NCBI GenBank assembly: GCA_046594105.1
Contig: JBKJQB010000363.1
Span: forward strand, 1 to 33,018
Length of the DNA stretch: 33,018 bases
Direction: 5' to 3'
DNA from: JBDSGC01 sp046594105
GTDB lineage: Bacteria > Acidobacteriota > Thermoanaerobaculia > Gp7-AA8
The position numbers and the translations under genes are program-made. Positions 31,643 to 33,018 of this stretch are shown here, in pieces (positions within the stretch are counted from its first letter, which is position 1; the number at the start of each line of letters is the position of its first letter). The notes beneath the pieces were generated by a model, which saw nothing but the letters and a program-made list of their open reading frames with translations, searched no databases and was not told the DNA's origin.

Positions 31643-32089
31643 ATGTCCAGCCACGATGATTTCGCGAAAGATGTGATCAAGAGCTTCGAGTTTCTGGAAT
31701 CGGAATACGGCCTGCGGCGTGAGCCCATGCACGTCGAAGGCGCCGGCGGCTGGATCGGATACGCCAACGCGACGATCCGGGTGATCATCGAGCACGAGCT
31801 GGGGAACTATTGCGGCGTGACCGTGCAGAACCTTCCGCACGTGAAGCGCGATCCGCAGGAGCGATCGGAGTTCGACCTCGACGAGATCGTTGCCGTCTCC
31901 GGCACCCGGCCGCAGCGACGTCAGGAACCGCGGTCGCTGAGCGAGGCCATCACTCGGGCCAGCGAGACCCTGCGCGCCGTGGGCGGGCCGGCGTTGAAAG
32001 GCGACTTCGAGGCGCTGCACGCCCGCCAGCTCAAACTGATCGAAGCGGTGCGCAAGGGCAACCAGAACCCGTTGGCGCCGACGAACTAG
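31643..32089 (+). CDS. Hypothetical 148-residue cytoplasmic protein
   Basis: An alpha/beta protein without signal or membrane segments. The N-terminal two thirds (KSFEFLESEYGLRREPMHVE, then GWIGYANATIRVIIEHEL and GVTVQNL) look like a compact beta-sheet domain with a leading helix. The rest is helical (SLSEAITRASETLRAV, ALHARQLKLIEAVRKG). I recognise no family; small immunity-type proteins share this helix-plus-sheet pattern, but that is not evidence of function. Its TAG stop is formed by the first bases (CTAG) of the foldback element that follows. Confidence 0.7.
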   Translation: MSSHDDFAKDVIKSFEFLESEYGLRREPMHVEGAGGWIGYANATIRVIIEHELGNYCGVTVQNLPHVKRDPQERSEFDLDEIVAVSGTRPQRRQEPRSLSEAITRASETLRAVGGPALKGDFEALHARQLKLIEAVRKGNQNPLAPTN

Positions 32090-32251
32090 TGGAGTGTAAT
32101 GACTGAATTGGGACCAGATGGCGCAGATATCAGCGGTGTGAGCAAGGCGCGCCGACGCAGGAATAGCGGGACTATTCTGAGGAGGCGCAACGCCGCTCAC
32201 GCCGTTGAGATCAAGCCAGGTGGTCCTAATTTGGTCATTACACTCCACTAG
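32086..32251. mobile_element. 166 bp foldback element (MITE-like)
   Basis: The element begins CTAGTGGAGTGTAATGAC (32086-32103) and ends with the exact complement, GTCATTACACTCCACTAG (32234-32251). The symmetry continues imperfectly through both ~80 bp arms to a 5 nt loop (AATAG-CGGGA-CTATT near 32162-32176), so the whole element can fold into one hairpin. There is no open reading frame. CTAG at both ends may be part of the inverted repeat or a target duplication. The outer 12 bp recur at 11549-11560. Confidence 0.88.
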
Positions 32252-32265
32252 GCGCACGTCGGCCG

Positions 32266-32745
32266 ATGTCCTCCATGGCTCATATCGACATTGTGAGCAG
32301 TCCAGCGGAGATCGAGGTCGTTCGCGATCTCTTCCGCGAATACGCCTCTTCCCTGGAGGTCGATCTGGGTTACCAGAATTTTCCTTCCGAGCTGGCGGAG
32401 CTCCCCGGTGCCTACGCATCGCCGGACGGTCGTCTGCTTGTAGCGAATGTCGGCGACGATCGCGCTGGGTGCGTGGCCATCCGGCGGCTGAACGACGGGG
32501 TCTGTGAGATGAAGCGGCTCTACGTGAGGCCCGCACACCGGGGCGCTGCCATCGGCCGGCAGCTCGTGCTTGCGGCCATCGATGTGGCGCGGGGCCTGGG
32601 TTATCGGGAGATGTGGCTGGACACGCTGCCGACAATGAGCCGCGCGCAGAAGCTCTACGTGGAACTCGGGTTTCAGAAGATCGACTCCTACGGATCGGCC
32701 CACGCGCCGGGAACCCGCTTCTACGGATTGCGATTGGTCCCGTAG
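32266..32745 (+). CDS. GNAT family N-acetyltransferase
   Basis: A 159-residue cytoplasmic acetyl-CoA-dependent acyltransferase. The acetyl-CoA motif A is MKRLYVRPAHRGAAIGRQLV (about 83-102), with the R-G-x-x-I-G-R pyrophosphate loop. Motif B follows as YREMWLDTLPTMSRAQKLY then VELGFQKIDSY. An N-terminal LFREYASSL stretch is common in small-molecule GNATs. The substrate is unknown. ATG 32266 and ATG 32275 are both possible and neither has a Shine-Dalgarno site. The foldback element ends 14 nt upstream and may have displaced or supplied the promoter. Confidence 0.88.
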   Translation: MSSMAHIDIVSSPAEIEVVRDLFREYASSLEVDLGYQNFPSELAELPGAYASPDGRLLVANVGDDRAGCVAIRRLNDGVCEMKRLYVRPAHRGAAIGRQLVLAAIDVARGLGYREMWLDTLPTMSRAQKLYVELGFQKIDSYGSAHAPGTRFYGLRLVP

Positions 32746-33018
32746 TCTCGCAGGGGCCCGGAGGCGTCCTAGAAGCGCCGGCAGGATGGTCCGCTCCCCG
32801 AGAACTGGACCACGGATTATGTCGGGGCGGTTTACCGTAAGAAGGAGCGACGGTATGGCCCGGAGGACCCACACGGTGATGCGGCCCGCCATGCGATCTT
32901 CCAAGAAACTCCCAGTTTTAGGGCAGGAACCTCAAATCTATCCGTGGTCAGCCCGCGTCAGCGGGCGCGAGAATGTAGCCCCCGGCGCCAGCCGGGGGAT
33001 TGCGGAGCCCAGTCAGAA
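32746..33018. other. Terminal non-coding region with repeats
   Basis: No full gene is visible. An ATG at 32853 has AAGGAG 7 nt upstream and opens a basic frame (MARRTHTVMRPAMRSSKK) that then runs through the REP hairpins to the window end. It may be the decayed start of a former gene, possibly a transposase. GCCGGCAGGATGG near 32778 is a broken relative of the 17.8 kb hairpins. Confidence 0.4.
32951..32998. repeat. REP-like hairpin pair
   Basis: GCCCGC-GTCA-GCGGGC (32951-32966) is followed by GTAG and CCCCCGGC-GCCA-GCCGGGGG (32979-32998). The stems are the same as hairpins 3 and 2 of the array at 22393-22625, but the loops differ, as expected for structures kept by compensatory selection on the stems. 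Confidence 0.75.

Overview
The window is GC-rich, densely coded and carries 30 genes I can support. It has no tRNA, rRNA, CRISPR array or intact transposase. LPS export (LptF/LptG), Kdo precursor synthesis (KdsD) and LolA show a diderm bacterium with an outer membrane. Combined with an S46 dipeptidyl peptidase, ATP-type PEPCK and many short GC-rich intergenic repeats, this points most readily to the Acidobacteriota (Thermoanaerobaculia-like). That placement is inference from gene content, not proof.

Region 1 (1-9.2 kb) is core and envelope metabolism. It holds a fused LptF-LptG permease, a small secreted protein, PEPCK, a DinB-like protein, a kdsD/small protein/lolA/yajQ run and a long-chain polyprenyl diphosphate synthase. 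Region 2 (9.3-17.6 kb) holds a TPR protein divergent from coaD, a secreted metallophosphoesterase, a peptide importer operon (binding lipoprotein plus two permeases, no ATPases in view) and a large secreted beta-propeller protein.

Region 3 (17.9-26.7 kb) is the most interesting part. It is a tightly packed, largely overlapping run of seven genes: AdoMet decarboxylase (speD); a double zinc-ribbon/double DUF4178 membrane protein; a 59-residue membrane or secreted micro-protein; a half-size DUF350 membrane protein; a membrane-embedded aminopropyltransferase (spermidine-synthase fold); a Tat-exported FAD amine-oxidase-like lipoprotein; and a histidine-rich polytopic membrane protein. A convergent SPFH/GYF protein of the YdjI type follows. 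The layout suggests that decarboxylated AdoMet made by SpeD feeds an aminopropyl transfer at the membrane, with an exported oxidase and several membrane partners of unknown function. Parts of this set (DUF350, SPFH/YdjI, polyamine enzymes) are known neighbours of PspA-type envelope-stress genes, but the complete pathway has no function I know of.

Region 4 (27-33 kb) holds a secreted S46 dipeptidyl peptidase with a clear terminator, a 68-residue protein, YebC, a divergent PRPP-synthetase-like protein, an orphan 148-residue protein and a GNAT acetyltransferase.

The intergenic DNA is unusual. There is an ~80 bp dispersed repeat with TAGGCCGGC/GCCGGCCTA ends (three near-complete copies, one internally deleted copy and one fragment), a 166 bp full-length foldback element bounded by CTAG, and several mirrored REP-like hairpin arrays. 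Three genes take their TAG stop codon from the edge of a repeat. Many genes have a TAnnnT -10-like hexamer only 6-14 nt before the start codon and no Shine-Dalgarno sequence, which suggests widespread leaderless or near-leaderless transcription. Others have strong Shine-Dalgarno sites.
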